A stretch of DNA of 64,000 nucleotides from Mycolicibacterium hassiacum DSM 44199 (GTDB lineage: Bacteria > Actinomycetota > Actinomycetes > Mycobacteriales > Mycobacteriaceae). A model generated the notes under the pieces. That model did not search any database. It saw only the letters and a list, made by a program, of their open reading frames with translations, and was not told the DNA's origin. The translations under genes and the position numbers were made by a program. This document shows positions 1 to 9,851 of this stretch, piece after piece; the stretch's first letter is position 1, and each line of letters begins with the position of its first letter. The DNA lies in assembly GCF_900603025.1 (NCBI RefSeq), contig NZ_LR026975.1, forward strand, positions 4,402,001-4,466,000, in the 5' to 3' direction.

Positions 1-204
1 CGCCGCGACCCGGAAACCGACGCCAAACGCATCCCCGGCGGGCGCGTGGGCCAACCACACGAGCTGGGCTGGGCAGCGACCTATCTCTGCTCCCCTTACG
101 CGGCCTACCTCACCGGCCACACCCTGGTCCTCGACGGTGCCAACTGGCTGCGCCGGGGTCTGACGATGCCGGAGTTCGTGCCGATCGAGGAGCAGTTCCC
201 GTGA
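1..204 (+). CDS. Short-chain dehydrogenase/reductase, C-terminal part (5' end outside window)
   Basis: Frame 1 is open from the first base to a TGA at 202-204 and encodes the last 67 residues of a protein. The segment reads like the C-terminus of an SDR-family oxidoreductase: a GRVGQPHELGWAATYLCSP stretch followed by YLTGHTLVLDGANWLRRG. This matches the usual SDR ending, where a residual lid helix is followed by the 'TG..L.VDGG' strand. Substrate cannot be judged because the cofactor site and catalytic Tyr-Lys lie outside the window. The alpha/beta hydrolase gene follows after 62 bases on the same strand. Confidence 0.75.
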   Translation, partial: RRDPETDAKRIPGGRVGQPHELGWAATYLCSPYAAYLTGHTLVLDGANWLRRGLTMPEFVPIEEQFP

Positions 205-266
205 CGCGCCGATAAGGCGCCCATCCCGGCGATCGACCCCGCGGCGCCGCGTCCAGAATAGGGGGC

Positions 267-1166
267 ATGTTCTCGCGCTCCCGCCCGAACGTCGACGCGC
301 CCGCGTGGTTCACCAGGGCGTTGGCGCACAAGCCCGACCGCACGCACGTCGACGTCGACGGTTGCCGCATCCACCTGCGGGTATGGGGCAGCGCCGAGAA
401 CCCGCCGCTGGTTCTGGTGCATGGCGGCGGTGCGCATTCCGGATGGTGGGACCACATCGCGCCGTTCTTCGCCGCCACTCATCGCGTCATCGCCCCCGAC
501 CTGTCCGGGCACGGCGACAGCGGCACCCGGACCCGCTACAGTCTGCGGCTCTGGGCGCAGGAGATCATGGCCGCGGCGCAGGCGGTGTCGTCGGGACACC
601 CGACGATCGTCGGGCACAGTCTCGGCGGCTGGGTCACCGCGTCGGCGGCCACCCACTACGGGGACAGCATCAACAGCATCGTTGTCGTCGACTCGCCGCT
701 GCGGGACCGCGCGCCTGAAGAGCGAATGCTGCGGGGCCGCAACACATCACCCCGCGGATACCGCAGCAGGGACGCCATCCTGAGCCGGTTTCGCGCGGTT
801 CCCGCGCAGGAGGAGATGCTGCCGTTCGTCGCCGCGCACATCGCCGAGGAGTCGGTGCGGCGGACACTGCGGGGGTGGGTGTGGAAGTTCGACCCGGCGA
901 TCTTCGCCGGACACATTCTCGAACGACCCCCCGCCGAGCAGGAGATGATGGAAGAACTGATGAATCAGATGCCCTGCCGGGTCGGTTATCTGCGCTGTGA
1001 GAACGGGCTGGTGCCGCCGGACATGGCGGAGCGGATCCGCGACATCCTCCAGCTCAGAGGGCCGTTCGTGGAACTGGCCGAAGCGGGCCACCATCCCATG
1101 CTGGATCAGCCGTTACCTCTGGTCGCCACCCTGCGGACACTGCTGGAGTTCTGGTCGATAACCTGA
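267..1166 (+). CDS. Alpha/beta hydrolase
   Basis: A 299-residue protein with the alpha/beta-hydrolase signature. It has an oxyanion-hole region HGGGAHSGWW near residues 52-61, a nucleophile elbow GHSLGGW near residue 117, and a late histidine in AGHHPMLDQP close to the C-terminus. Length and motif spacing fit the single-domain family. There is no signal peptide, so it is probably cytosolic. The substrate is unknown; relatives include esterases, epoxide hydrolases and C-C bond hydrolases. The ATG at 267 is the most upstream plausible start after the preceding stop. The gene converges on the GntR regulator, with stops only 4 bases apart. Confidence 0.85.
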   Translation: MFSRSRPNVDAPAWFTRALAHKPDRTHVDVDGCRIHLRVWGSAENPPLVLVHGGGAHSGWWDHIAPFFAATHRVIAPDLSGHGDSGTRTRYSLRLWAQEIMAAAQAVSSGHPTIVGHSLGGWVTASAATHYGDSINSIVVVDSPLRDRAPEERMLRGRNTSPRGYRSRDAILSRFRAVPAQEEMLPFVAAHIAEESVRRTLRGWVWKFDPAIFAGHILERPPAEQEMMEELMNQMPCRVGYLRCENGLVPPDMAERIRDILQLRGPFVELAEAGHHPMLDQPLPLVATLRTLLEFWSIT

Positions 1167-1170
1167 GCGC

Positions 1171-1953
1171 TCAGTACAGCAGGTCGATGACGCGGTCCTG
1201 TTTGTGCGTACTGGCGATGTAGCGCCGGGCGTTTCTCATGTGGTCGCGCCAGGCTTTCTCGGCGCCCTCGCCGTCACGCGTGCGGATGAACTCGATGGTT
1301 TTCTCGTAACTGCGCAGCGCCCGCAGGTCCGCGCGGCGCGCCTCGTCGGTGTCGGGTCCTATCTCGTCCAGCGACTTGGCGAGTTCGCGTTCGATGATCT
1401 CCGCGAGCATCGCGATCACCGCGGCGAGCGTGTGATTGCCGGACAGTTCGACCAGCCGCACGTGCAGGCGGGCACCGGCCCGGCTGAACTCCCGGGTGTC
1501 GTCGATCGCGGCCCGCACCTCGTCCAGCGCGGCGTCCACCTGCGCGAGCACCTCATCGGTCGCCGACTCCGCCAGCCGGCGAACCGCGGCCGGCTCTATG
1601 GTCATCCGCGCATCCCAGACGTCGGCGATCGTCGTCCCGGACAGGGTGAGGACCAGCCCGAACAGGCCGGCGACGGCGTCGGGGCCCGGAATGGTGACCC
1701 GGGCCCCGCCGGGCGGTCCCCGCCGAATGGTCACCAGCGACTCGCTTTCCAGCAGCCGCAGCGCTTCCCGCAGTGTCGGACGCGACACCCCGAACCGCTG
1801 CATGAGTTCGGGTTCGGCCGGAAGCCAGTCGCCGTCGACGAGTTCGCCGTGGGCGATCATCCGCCGGATCTGCGCGGCCACCTGATCGGCCATCTTCCGC
1901 GGGCGGACCGGTGTCCGGATACCGGCCAGGGCATCGGTTCTCTTGCCGGCCAA
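1171..1953 (-). CDS. GntR/FadR-family transcriptional regulator
   Basis: A DNA-binding regulator. An N-terminal winged helix-turn-helix contains LPAEPELMQRFGVSRPTLRE and LLESESLVTIRRG, typical of GntR proteins. The following ~150-residue all-helical domain resembles FCD (FadR C-terminal) domains, with Asp/His metal-ligand-like residues in the ARMTIEPAA and LHVRLVELSGNH regions. FadR-type regulators usually sense acyl-CoA or small carboxylates; the ligand here is unknown. I chose the TTG at 1953, which has a purine-rich GAGGGG upstream, because it keeps the N-terminal arm common in this family. An ATG at 1893 would give a 240-residue protein starting just before the HTH. Confidence 0.8.
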   Translation of the reverse strand: MAGKRTDALAGIRTPVRPRKMADQVAAQIRRMIAHGELVDGDWLPAEPELMQRFGVSRPTLREALRLLESESLVTIRRGPPGGARVTIPGPDAVAGLFGLVLTLSGTTIADVWDARMTIEPAAVRRLAESATDEVLAQVDAALDEVRAAIDDTREFSRAGARLHVRLVELSGNHTLAAVIAMLAEIIERELAKSLDEIGPDTDEARRADLRALRSYEKTIEFIRTRDGEGAEKAWRDHMRNARRYIASTHKQDRVIDLLY

Positions 1954-2045
1954 CTGGACCCCTCTTCCACTCCCCGTCGGTGTGACCCGGACGTGGACGA
2001 TACCGGAGGGTGTGTTTCGGCAGACCCCCGCGCGGAACACCGCCC

Positions 2046-2531
2046 CTAGTGCGTCAGATACACCCCCACGCCCCACGCGACGGTGGCCAGCAGGGCGGCG
2101 ACGAGTTCGACCCCGATGGACAGCGCCACCCCTTTGACCGCGTGTTTGGTCGAGGTCCAGGCCGCCGCCGCGTCGCGGCGGGCGGCGAGTTCGGCGAGGT
2201 AGACACCGAGCACGAAACCGACCACCAGGCCCAGCACCGGGATCACGAAGAACCCGACGATGCCCAGCACCGCGCCGGCGACGATGCTGAGCGTGCGCAC
2301 GTCGGCGGCCCGCATCCGCCGCGCCGGCCACAGGTACTTGATCAGGACCGCCGCGCCGAGCAGCACCGCGGCCACCGCGAGGGTCACCCAGGCCGTGGTG
2401 CCGCCCTCGACGACGGCCCAGACCGCGATCGCGGCCAGGACCAGCAGGCTGCCGGGCAGCACCGGCACCACGATGCCGACGACGCCGACGGCGATCGCCA
2501 ACGCGACGAGGATCAGGCCACCGGTGCTCAT
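2046..2531 (-). CDS. DUF456-type integral membrane protein
   Basis: A 161-residue, very hydrophobic protein with about four to five membrane helices. The GIVVPVLPGSLLVLAA motif near the N-terminus and a Gly-rich GFFVIPVLGLVVGFVLG hairpin near the middle are characteristic of DUF456 proteins. The function of the family is unknown. It is not obviously coupled to its neighbours: the GntR gene lies downstream on the same strand and a methyltransferase gene upstream. Confidence 0.7.
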   Translation of the reverse strand: MSTGGLILVALAIAVGVVGIVVPVLPGSLLVLAAIAVWAVVEGGTTAWVTLAVAAVLLGAAVLIKYLWPARRMRAADVRTLSIVAGAVLGIVGFFVIPVLGLVVGFVLGVYLAELAARRDAAAAWTSTKHAVKGVALSIGVELVAALLATVAWGVGVYLTH

Positions 2532-2586
2532 GGGGAGAATCTACGGGGCCGGCGCCCCAGTGGCGTGCCGATACCCCGGGTAGCCG

Positions 2587-3363
2587 TCAGGGCCGCTGGG
2601 CCCGCACCCACTGGATGTTGCCCACCCGGCTGGTGCGCACCCGGGTGAAGCCCTGCCGCTCGAACAGGTCCCCGAGTTCGTCGTCGTCGAAGATGTGCGC
2701 GGTGCCGCTGAACAGCACCCGCAGCAGCGGCGGCACCGGCCCGACCGTCGGCACCATGACCGCGATCCGCCGGCCGGACCGCAGTACCCGGAACATCTCG
2801 CCGACCGCGAACGAGATCACCGGCACCAGCTGCAGCACCGCCAGCGACGTCACCGCGTCGAACGTCTCGTCGCGGAACGGCAGCCGCTGCGCGTCGGCGC
2901 GCAGGAACCCGGTCGTCGGCCCGGCGTGGGCGGCCACCGCGCGTTCGAGCATGGGTTCGGAGATGTCGACCCCGAGTGCGAGCCCCTCGGCACCGACGTC
3001 GCGCGCCATCGCGGCGGTCACGTTGCCCGGGCCGCAGCCGACGTCGAGCACCTGCCCGCCGACCGGGATCTGTAACCACGCCAGCGGGGTCTGCCAGGTG
3101 CTCAGGAACCGGCGGGCCAGCCCCTGGGCCTTGTCGTAGAACAGCGACCCGGGCCCCGACGACCACACCGCCTGGATGATGCCGTGGTTGCGCGGCGGCG
3201 CGGGTTCGGTCGCCGCGTCGAGCAGATCCAGATAGCCGCGGTCGGCGTCGAGCCGCTCGGGTGGCTCCTTGAACAGGTCGACCGCCCGGCGCAGCGCCGG
3301 CGGCAGCGTGGTCGCCCCGGTCATCTCGTCGGTCACCCCATCAACGCTACGCCGGTCGCTCAT
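2587..3363 (-). CDS. Class I SAM-dependent methyltransferase
   Basis: A 258-residue predicted methyltransferase of the Methyltransf_11/25 type. Motif I is clear as VLDVGCGPGNVTAAMA near residue 108. It is followed by an acidic DISEPMLERA motif that binds the SAM ribose and by FLRADAQRLPFRDETFDAV, the usual post-II region. The acceptor is unknown. Its start overlaps the stop of the upstream HAD gene in an ATGA arrangement at 3360-3363, so the two are probably translationally coupled. Confidence 0.85.
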   Translation of the reverse strand: MSDRRSVDGVTDEMTGATTLPPALRRAVDLFKEPPERLDADRGYLDLLDAATEPAPPRNHGIIQAVWSSGPGSLFYDKAQGLARRFLSTWQTPLAWLQIPVGGQVLDVGCGPGNVTAAMARDVGAEGLALGVDISEPMLERAVAAHAGPTTGFLRADAQRLPFRDETFDAVTSLAVLQLVPVISFAVGEMFRVLRSGRRIAVMVPTVGPVPPLLRVLFSGTAHIFDDDELGDLFERQGFTRVRTSRVGNIQWVRAQRP

Positions 3364-4073
3364 GCACCGAGTTTGTCCGCCAGGTCCAGGAAATCCGTTG
3401 CCATGATGTCGAATTCACCCTCCTCGACCGGGTGCGGCGGGCGCCGCGGGCCCCGCTCGAGCGGCCGCGTCACGTAGGCGGTCCGCAGCCCGGCGGCCCG
3501 CGCCGCCCGCAGCTCGGATGGATGGGCGGCGACGAGCATCAGCTCGTCGGGCCGCACGTCGAGCAGTTCGGCGCAGCCCAGATACACCTCCCGGTCGGGC
3601 TTATAGCGCCGGAACATCTCCGCGGAGATCACGCAGTCCCACGGCAGCCCGGCCCGTTTGGCCATGTTGGTCAGCAGCGACACGTTGCCGTTGGACAGCG
3701 TGGTGATCAGGTAGCGGCGACGCAGCCGTTGCAGCCCGGCGACCGCGTCGGGCCACGGGTCGAGCCGGTGCCAGGCCCGGTTGAGGTGGTCGATCTCCTC
3801 CTCGGACACCGACAGCAGATCGACCGCCTCGAGCAGTTCCACCAGGATCATCCGGTGCAGGTCGTCGACCTTGGTCCAGGGCAGCTCGCCGCGGCGGACC
3901 CGGTCCATCGCGGGGGCGTAGCCGGCCCGCCAGGTGTCGGCGACCGCGGCCCAGTCCCGGTGGGCGTTGTGCGCCCGCCCGAACTCGCGCAGTTCGGCGA
4001 TGATCCCGGACCGCCAGTCGACGACGGTGCCGAAGACGTCGAACGCCAACGCCCGCGGCAGCAGCTCACTCAT
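3360..4073 (-). CDS. HAD-family haloacid dehalogenase, type II
   Basis: A 237-residue HAD-superfamily hydrolase of the (S)-2-haloacid dehalogenase type. The N-terminal AFDVFGTVVDW carries the nucleophile Asp (DxFGT form, as in L-2-haloacid dehalogenases rather than phosphatases). Motif II is TTLSNGN, motif III has the lysine in RYKPDREVY, and a final acidic region follows. The true substrate may be something other than a haloacid. The gene ends in an ATGA overlap with the downstream methyltransferase and lies only 7 bases after the quinone oxidoreductase gene, so the three probably form one transcript. Confidence 0.85.
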   Translation of the reverse strand: MSELLPRALAFDVFGTVVDWRSGIIAELREFGRAHNAHRDWAAVADTWRAGYAPAMDRVRRGELPWTKVDDLHRMILVELLEAVDLLSVSEEEIDHLNRAWHRLDPWPDAVAGLQRLRRRYLITTLSNGNVSLLTNMAKRAGLPWDCVISAEMFRRYKPDREVYLGCAELLDVRPDELMLVAAHPSELRAARAAGLRTAYVTRPLERGPRRPPHPVEEGEFDIMATDFLDLADKLGA

Positions 4074-4080
4074 CGGCGCG

Positions 4081-5046
4081 TTACGGCTCCAACACGACCT
4101 TGCCGAGCACTTCGCCGTCGGCCAGGCTCTGCAGCGCCTCCGCGCCCTTGGCCAGCGGGTAGCGCACCGGCGGCGGCGGCCGCAGCCCGGCCTTGACCAG
4201 CTCGGACACTCCGAACTCGAACAGCGACGCCGATTCCGGCCGGACCCGGATGAACTCGCCCAGACCGACCCCGACGACCGCGACGTTGCGCAGCAGCAGC
4301 CGGTTGACCTTGACGGTCGGGATGCCGCCGCCGGACGCGAAGCCCAGCACCAGCAGCCGGCCCTCGACCGCCAGCGCGCGGATCGCGTCGTCGAAGGCCG
4401 GGCCGCCGATCGGGTCGACCACCAGGTCCACCCCGCGCCCGCCGGTGGCGTCGCGCACCTGCTGCAGCCAGCCGTCGGTCAACGGCAGCACCACGTCGGC
4501 GCCCAGCGACTTGACGTAGTCGATCGCGTGGGTGCGGTGCACCAGCGCGATCACCGTGGCGCCGAGCGCCTTGGCGACCTGGATCGAGGCGGTGCCGACC
4601 CCGCCGGCCGAGCCGAGCACCAGCACCGTCTCACCCGGCCGCAGCGCGCCGCGGCGGGCCAGCGCGAAGTACGCGGTCTGGTAGTTGCCCAGCAGCGCAA
4701 CGGCTTCGGCGTCGTCGAGGTGGTCGGGGGTGGGGCTGACGCTCTCCGGGGCGACGGCCACCCGTTCGGCCCAGCCGCCGAGCATGCACAGCGCGGTCAC
4801 CCGCTGGCCGGGGGTGAACTCCGACTCCTCGGGCGCCGAGCGCACCACCCCGGCGACCTCCATGCCGGGGATGAACGGCGGGTCCAGGCGCATCTGGTAC
4901 TCGCCGCGCAGCAACAGCAGATCAGGGAAGCTGACCCCGGCCGCACCGACGTCGACGACGACGACATTGTCACCGCCGACGTCGTCGACGTCGGTGAACT
5001 CCAGCCCGGCGGGTCCTGAAAGCTCCCTTGCGACAAGGGCTTTCAT
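4081..5046 (-). CDS. NADPH:quinone oxidoreductase-like medium-chain dehydrogenase (Rv0149-like)
   Basis: A 321-residue medium-chain dehydrogenase/reductase of the zeta-crystallin type. The N-terminal GroES-like domain contains the PFIPGMEVAGVV segment and lacks the zinc-binding cysteines of alcohol dehydrogenases. The Rossmann domain has VLVLGSAGGVGTASIQVAKA. It probably reduces a quinone or an enoyl substrate using NADPH. It lies 16 bases after the SDR gene and follows SDR and ALDH in the same order as Rv0147-Rv0148-Rv0149 in M. tuberculosis, which supports orthology. Confidence 0.85.
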   Translation of the reverse strand: MKALVARELSGPAGLEFTDVDDVGGDNVVVVDVGAAGVSFPDLLLLRGEYQMRLDPPFIPGMEVAGVVRSAPEESEFTPGQRVTALCMLGGWAERVAVAPESVSPTPDHLDDAEAVALLGNYQTAYFALARRGALRPGETVLVLGSAGGVGTASIQVAKALGATVIALVHRTHAIDYVKSLGADVVLPLTDGWLQQVRDATGGRGVDLVVDPIGGPAFDDAIRALAVEGRLLVLGFASGGGIPTVKVNRLLLRNVAVVGVGLGEFIRVRPESASLFEFGVSELVKAGLRPPPPVRYPLAKGAEALQSLADGEVLGKVVLEP

Positions 5047-5062
5047 TCAACAGGTCCGATGA

Positions 5063-5926
5063 TCAGCGGATGCTGAAGCGGGCCTGCGACGCCGCCGACA
5101 GGTCGGTGATCTCGCCCCACTTGGCGGCGATCTCGTCGACCGACGGGACGTGGTCGAAGGTCACACCCTCGTTCTGGAACAGCGCGGTGCGCTGCACCTT
5201 GCCGCCGCCGACGATGAACACCGACGCGCTGTCGGGCACCTCCTCGGTGCACAGGTAACCGACCACCGGCGCCACGTACTCCGGCTTGAGGTTCTCCAGC
5301 ACCTCCTTGGGCAGGATGTCCTCGGTCATCCGGGTGGCGGCGATCGGCGCGATCGCGTTGCACTTGATGTTGTACTTCGCGCCCTCCTGCGCCAGCGTGT
5401 TGATCAGGCCGACCAGGCCGAGCTTGGCGGCGCTGTAGTTGGCCTGACCGAAGTTGCCGAACAGGCCGCTGGTGGAGGTGGCGACGACGACCCGGCCATA
5501 GCTCTGCTCCCGGAAGTGCGCCCAGGCGGCGCGGATCACGTTGTAGCCGCCGTAGAGGTGGACCTTCTGGACCGCATCCCAGTTCTCGAACGTCATCTTG
5601 TGGAAGGTGCCGTCCCGCAGGATGCCGGCGTTGGAGACGACGCCGTCGATCTTGCCGAACGCGTCGAGGGCGGTCTTGATGATGTTCTCCGCGCCCGCAG
5701 GGTCGGCGACGCTGTCGTAGTTCGCGACCGCCCGGCCCCCCGCCTCCTTGATCTCGGCCACCACGTTGTCGGCCATGGCCGAACCGGAGCCGGTGCCGTC
5801 CCGCGCGCCGCCGAGGTCGTTGACGACGACGCAGGCGCCCTCCTTGGCGAGGGTCAGCGCGTACGCGCGTCCGAGACCACCACCGGCGCCGGTGACGACG
5901 ATGACGCGATCCTGCACTCCTGGCAT
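5063..5926 (-). CDS. Short-chain dehydrogenase/reductase (Rv0148-like)
   Basis: A 287-residue SDR. The cofactor motif is VVTGAGGGLGRAYALTLAK near residues 11-29 and the NAG motif is VVSNAGILRD. The catalytic set is Ser in ATSTSG followed by the YSAAK motif. The long form, with a VNDLGG loop after the second strand, resembles the dehydrogenase domain of peroxisomal multifunctional enzyme 2, which acts on 3-hydroxyacyl-CoA. A role in acyl-CoA oxidation is therefore plausible, though inferred. The ATG at 5926 fits the conserved N-terminus and lies 11 bases after the ALDH stop. Confidence 0.88.
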   Translation of the reverse strand: MPGVQDRVIVVTGAGGGLGRAYALTLAKEGACVVVNDLGGARDGTGSGSAMADNVVAEIKEAGGRAVANYDSVADPAGAENIIKTALDAFGKIDGVVSNAGILRDGTFHKMTFENWDAVQKVHLYGGYNVIRAAWAHFREQSYGRVVVATSTSGLFGNFGQANYSAAKLGLVGLINTLAQEGAKYNIKCNAIAPIAATRMTEDILPKEVLENLKPEYVAPVVGYLCTEEVPDSASVFIVGGGKVQRTALFQNEGVTFDHVPSVDEIAAKWGEITDLSAASQARFSIR

Positions 5927-5937
5927 GCGATTCCTTT

Positions 5938-7338
5938 CTAGAAGAGCCGTCGAGCGAGCTTCCAAGCCTTCTCTGTATACGGGGGATAGATGAAGGCCCC
6001 CAAGTCGGGTCGGCTCGGCTTGCTCAGCACCGACTTGGCGTGGCTGAACTCCTCGAAGCCGAACCTGCCGTGATAGGCGCCGATGCCGGACGGGCCGACC
6101 CCGCCGAACGGCAGCTTGCTGGTGGCGAAATGGAACAGCAGGTGGTTGATCACCATGCCGCCGGCGGGCACCTCCTTGACCACCCGCTCCTTGACGGCGC
6201 GGGACTTGGTGAACAGGTAGGCGGCCAGCGGCTTGGGTCGAGAGTTGACGAAACCGATTGCGTCGTCGAGGGATTGGACCGTCACGATGGGAAGGATCGG
6301 CCCGAAGATCTCCTCGGTCATCAGCGGTTCGGCCGGGTCGGGGTCGACGACGACGGTCGGCTGGATGGTGACCTTGTCCGGGTCGGAGCCGCCGCCGATG
6401 ACGACCTTGCCCTTGGTGGCGGCCAGCGCGGTGGTGAGCCGGTCGAAGTGGCGCCGGTTGACGATCGGCTTGCCGTCCGGCTCGTCTGCGGTGAACTTGC
6501 CGACCGCGGCCTTGATCTTGTCGACCAGCTGGTCGCGGATGCGGGCGTCGGCCAGCACGTAGTCCGGCGCGATGCAGATCTGGCCGGAGTTGACCAGCTT
6601 GGTCCAGGCGATGCGCTTGGCGGCGATGTCGATGTCGGCGTCGGCGGCGACGATCACCGGGCTCTTGCCGCCGAGCTCGAGGATCACCGGGGTCAGGTGC
6701 GGGGCGGCGGCCTGGTACACCTTGCGGCCGATCTCGGTGCCGCCGGTGAAGCACACCTTGTCGAAGCCCTGCTCGATGAGCTCCTGGCTGACCGCGCCGT
6801 CACCCTCGACGACGGCGATGGCGTCGTTGTCGAGGTAGCGCGGCACCAGCTCGGCCATCAGCGCCGACGACGCGGGCGCGACCTCGGACGGCTTGAGCAC
6901 GACGGCATTGCCGGCGGCGATGGCGCCGATCGCCGGACCCAGCGTCAGCACGAACGGGAAGTTCCACGCGCCGATGATCAGCACGACGCCGTAGGGCTCG
7001 TACTCGATCCAGCCGCGGCCCGGCAGCTGCGAGCGTTCCAGCAGCCGGTAGCGGCGGCGGGCCCACTTGCGCACATTCTTGGCGGCGTCGCGGGTTTCGG
7101 CGACGAGGTTGGCGATGTCGGCGAACCAGGCCTCGAACGGTTTGCGGCCGAGGTCCTTCTCCAGTGCCTCGATGATGGCCGGCTCGTTCTCGGTGACCAG
7201 CCGCTCCAGCGCCTGCAGCTGCCGGCGGCGCCAGTCGATGCTGCGGGTGCGCCCGGTGGCGAACGTTTGGCGGACCCGCCGGACGACGGCGGGGATATCG
7301 ACGGTGGTGGTCGTGGGTGCGACGGATTCTGTGGTCAT
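5938..7338 (-). CDS. Aldehyde dehydrogenase family protein (Rv0147-like)
   Basis: A 466-residue NAD(P)-dependent aldehyde dehydrogenase of the class-3/fatty-aldehyde type. The general-base Glu is in VILELGGKSP, and the catalytic Cys is in NSGQICIAPDYVL. The coenzyme-binding GAWNFPF and FTGGTEIGR segments are also present. It probably oxidises medium- or long-chain aldehydes to acids. The ATG at 7338 is preferred over an upstream in-frame start because an AGGAGG sits about 8 bases upstream. It begins the ALDH-SDR-quinone oxidoreductase series. Confidence 0.88.
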   Translation of the reverse strand: MTTESVAPTTTTVDIPAVVRRVRQTFATGRTRSIDWRRRQLQALERLVTENEPAIIEALEKDLGRKPFEAWFADIANLVAETRDAAKNVRKWARRRYRLLERSQLPGRGWIEYEPYGVVLIIGAWNFPFVLTLGPAIGAIAAGNAVVLKPSEVAPASSALMAELVPRYLDNDAIAVVEGDGAVSQELIEQGFDKVCFTGGTEIGRKVYQAAAPHLTPVILELGGKSPVIVAADADIDIAAKRIAWTKLVNSGQICIAPDYVLADARIRDQLVDKIKAAVGKFTADEPDGKPIVNRRHFDRLTTALAATKGKVVIGGGSDPDKVTIQPTVVVDPDPAEPLMTEEIFGPILPIVTVQSLDDAIGFVNSRPKPLAAYLFTKSRAVKERVVKEVPAGGMVINHLLFHFATSKLPFGGVGPSGIGAYHGRFGFEEFSHAKSVLSKPSRPDLGAFIYPPYTEKAWKLARRLF

Positions 7339-7368
7339 GGTCGGTGCCTCCTGGCCCCCGAGCCTAAC

Positions 7369-7378
7369 CAACCGGTTG
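7369..7378. promoter_or_regulatory. Perfect palindrome CAACCGGTTG upstream of the aldehyde dehydrogenase gene
   Basis: A 10-bp perfect palindrome lies 31 bases before the ALDH start, in the 116-base gap after the methyltransferase gene. Related bases (GGTTCAGCCGGTCGGTTT) follow within 40 bases. The position suits an operator, perhaps for the TetR protein encoded at the head of this run. Binding is inferred only from symmetry and position. Confidence 0.35.
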
Positions 7379-7454
7379 ACCGAACAGAAGGAGTTGGTTC
7401 AGCCGGTCGGTTTGCGCAACCCCCGGGAGGAGGCCCGTGCGCTCGGCTGCCCGC

Positions 7455-8456
<1,002 letters not shown>

Positions 8457-8498
8457 CTACCGAAAATACTTAGGCTCGCTATGTGAAGGCCGGGCAGG

Positions 8499-9143
8499 TC
8501 AGTGCAGCTCCCAGAGCTTGTTGGCCATCAGCAGCTCGAACTTCGCCACCACCGCCTCGAGGTCCTCGTGGTCGCCGATGAACCCGGCGTACAGGCCCAT
8601 GCCCCACATCACCGCCACCAGCACCTCGACGAGGGCGGGCACGTCCTCGTCGGCGGTGATCAGCTCGCCGCGTGCGATCGCGTCGTCGACCGCCCACTTG
8701 ATGAACTCACGCGACTGGCGAAGCGAGTCGTGCTCGTCGCCCTGCAGCTCCGGGTGTCGCTGCGATTCCAACACCGAAGTCACGAGAAACGCTGCGGCGG
8801 AACGATCGTCCGAATCCGCCTGCATGGCCGCGGCGAAGAAAGCCGAGATGCGTTTCAGCAAGCTCGTTTCCCCTTGAGCCCGGGCAACGCCGGCCTGCAC
8901 CACGAGGGCATTCGTCCGCTGCACCACCTCGCGCCACAACACCCGTTTGTTGGCGAAGTAGTGATTGATAGCGGGTCGAGTCAGGTCGGCCCGCAGGGCG
9001 ATCGCCTGAAACGTCGCGGCGTCGTACCCGACTTCGCTGAAAACCTCGCGGGCCGCCTTGATGATGCGCTCCCGCGTTTCGGCGGCCTTAGCTGCTGGAG
9101 GGCGGCCGGGGCCCCTACTTGCGGTATGTTGCGGCACGGTCAA
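8499..9143 (-). CDS. TetR-family transcriptional regulator (Rv0144-like position)
   Basis: A 214-residue TetR-type repressor. The N-terminal HTH runs from RERIIKAAREVFSEVGYD through FQAIALRADLTRPAINHYF. The C-terminal domain is helical and divergent, as expected for ligand binding. The first codon is TTG at 9143, with an in-frame GTG at 9137 as an alternative. It heads the methyltransferase-ALDH-SDR-quinone reductase run, so it probably controls that run, itself, or both. It is divergent from a second TetR gene across a 124-base region containing a 12-bp palindrome. Confidence 0.85.
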   Translation of the reverse strand: MTVPQHTASRGPGRPPAAKAAETRERIIKAAREVFSEVGYDAATFQAIALRADLTRPAINHYFANKRVLWREVVQRTNALVVQAGVARAQGETSLLKRISAFFAAAMQADSDDRSAAAFLVTSVLESQRHPELQGDEHDSLRQSREFIKWAVDDAIARGELITADEDVPALVEVLVAVMWGMGLYAGFIGDHEDLEAVVAKFELLMANKLWELH

Positions 9144-9164
9144 ATTGTGCCATAGCTCACCGGG

Positions 9165-9176
9165 TTATCCGGATAA
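9165..9176. promoter_or_regulatory. 12-bp perfect palindrome TTATCCGGATAA between divergent tetR genes
   Basis: TTATCCGGATAA equals its own reverse complement. It lies 22 bases from one TetR start and about 90 bases from the other, where an autoregulatory operator would be expected. Three GTGTC direct repeats further right (about 9249-9273) could be a second site. Which regulator binds is not determinable from the sequence. Confidence 0.45.
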
Positions 9177-9267
9177 TATTTGCAGGTCCCGACGCTCGCT
9201 GCGGCGTTTCAGCAAAGACGCCCGCATCGGCCGTTGAATTCGATGCACGTGTCAGTGTCGAACGATA

Positions 9268-9843
9268 GTGTCGGTTGACATGGCCAACGTTTCTCGAGAG
9301 TCGTACTTCGAGACCGGCCTGCAGGTACTGGCTGACCTCGGGTACGGCGGCCTCAAGCTTGCGGAGGTGTGCAACCGGCTCGGGGTCACCACCGGATCCT
9401 TCTACCACTATTTCCCCAACTGGCCTGCCTACACGCGGGAGTTGGTGCAGCACTGGATGGACGTGGAGACCGTCCACTTCATCGAACAGAGCCGCGCGGA
9501 AAAGGATCCGCGGAAGCGCATCGACAATCTTTTCAACAAAGGGATGGAGCTTCCGCACGGCGCCGAGTCCGCGATCCGCGTGTGGAGTGCGCTGGATCCG
9601 TACGTGCACGAGGTGCAGACCGCGGTCGATCAACAGCGCTACGACATCATGTACGAGTCGGCGTTCGAGATCCTGCAGAACAAGCGCCAGGCCCAGGTGT
9701 TCGCGGCGTGGGCGATGTATCTGCTCGTCGGCTTCGAACAGGTCGCCATCCCGCGGGACATCGACGCGTTCCGGTGGGTCGTGGGCCGGATGGCCGACGC
9801 GCTGGACACCGACGGGTTCGCCTCGGTGCCCAGCGGCGACTGA
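9268..9843 (+). CDS. TetR-family transcriptional regulator
   Basis: A 191-residue TetR-type protein. It has an N-terminal HTH (YFETGLQVLADLGYGGLKLAEVCNRLGVTTGSFYHYF) and a helical C-terminal domain. The GTG at 9268 is used, with ATG at 9280 as an alternative that loses only four residues. The FUSC-type membrane protein gene begins 8 bases after its stop, so the two are probably co-transcribed. The arrangement suggests that the regulator controls this transporter-like protein. Confidence 0.8.
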   Translation: MSVDMANVSRESYFETGLQVLADLGYGGLKLAEVCNRLGVTTGSFYHYFPNWPAYTRELVQHWMDVETVHFIEQSRAEKDPRKRIDNLFNKGMELPHGAESAIRVWSALDPYVHEVQTAVDQQRYDIMYESAFEILQNKRQAQVFAAWAMYLLVGFEQVAIPRDIDAFRWVVGRMADALDTDGFASVPSGD

Positions 9844-9851
9844 CCGCTACG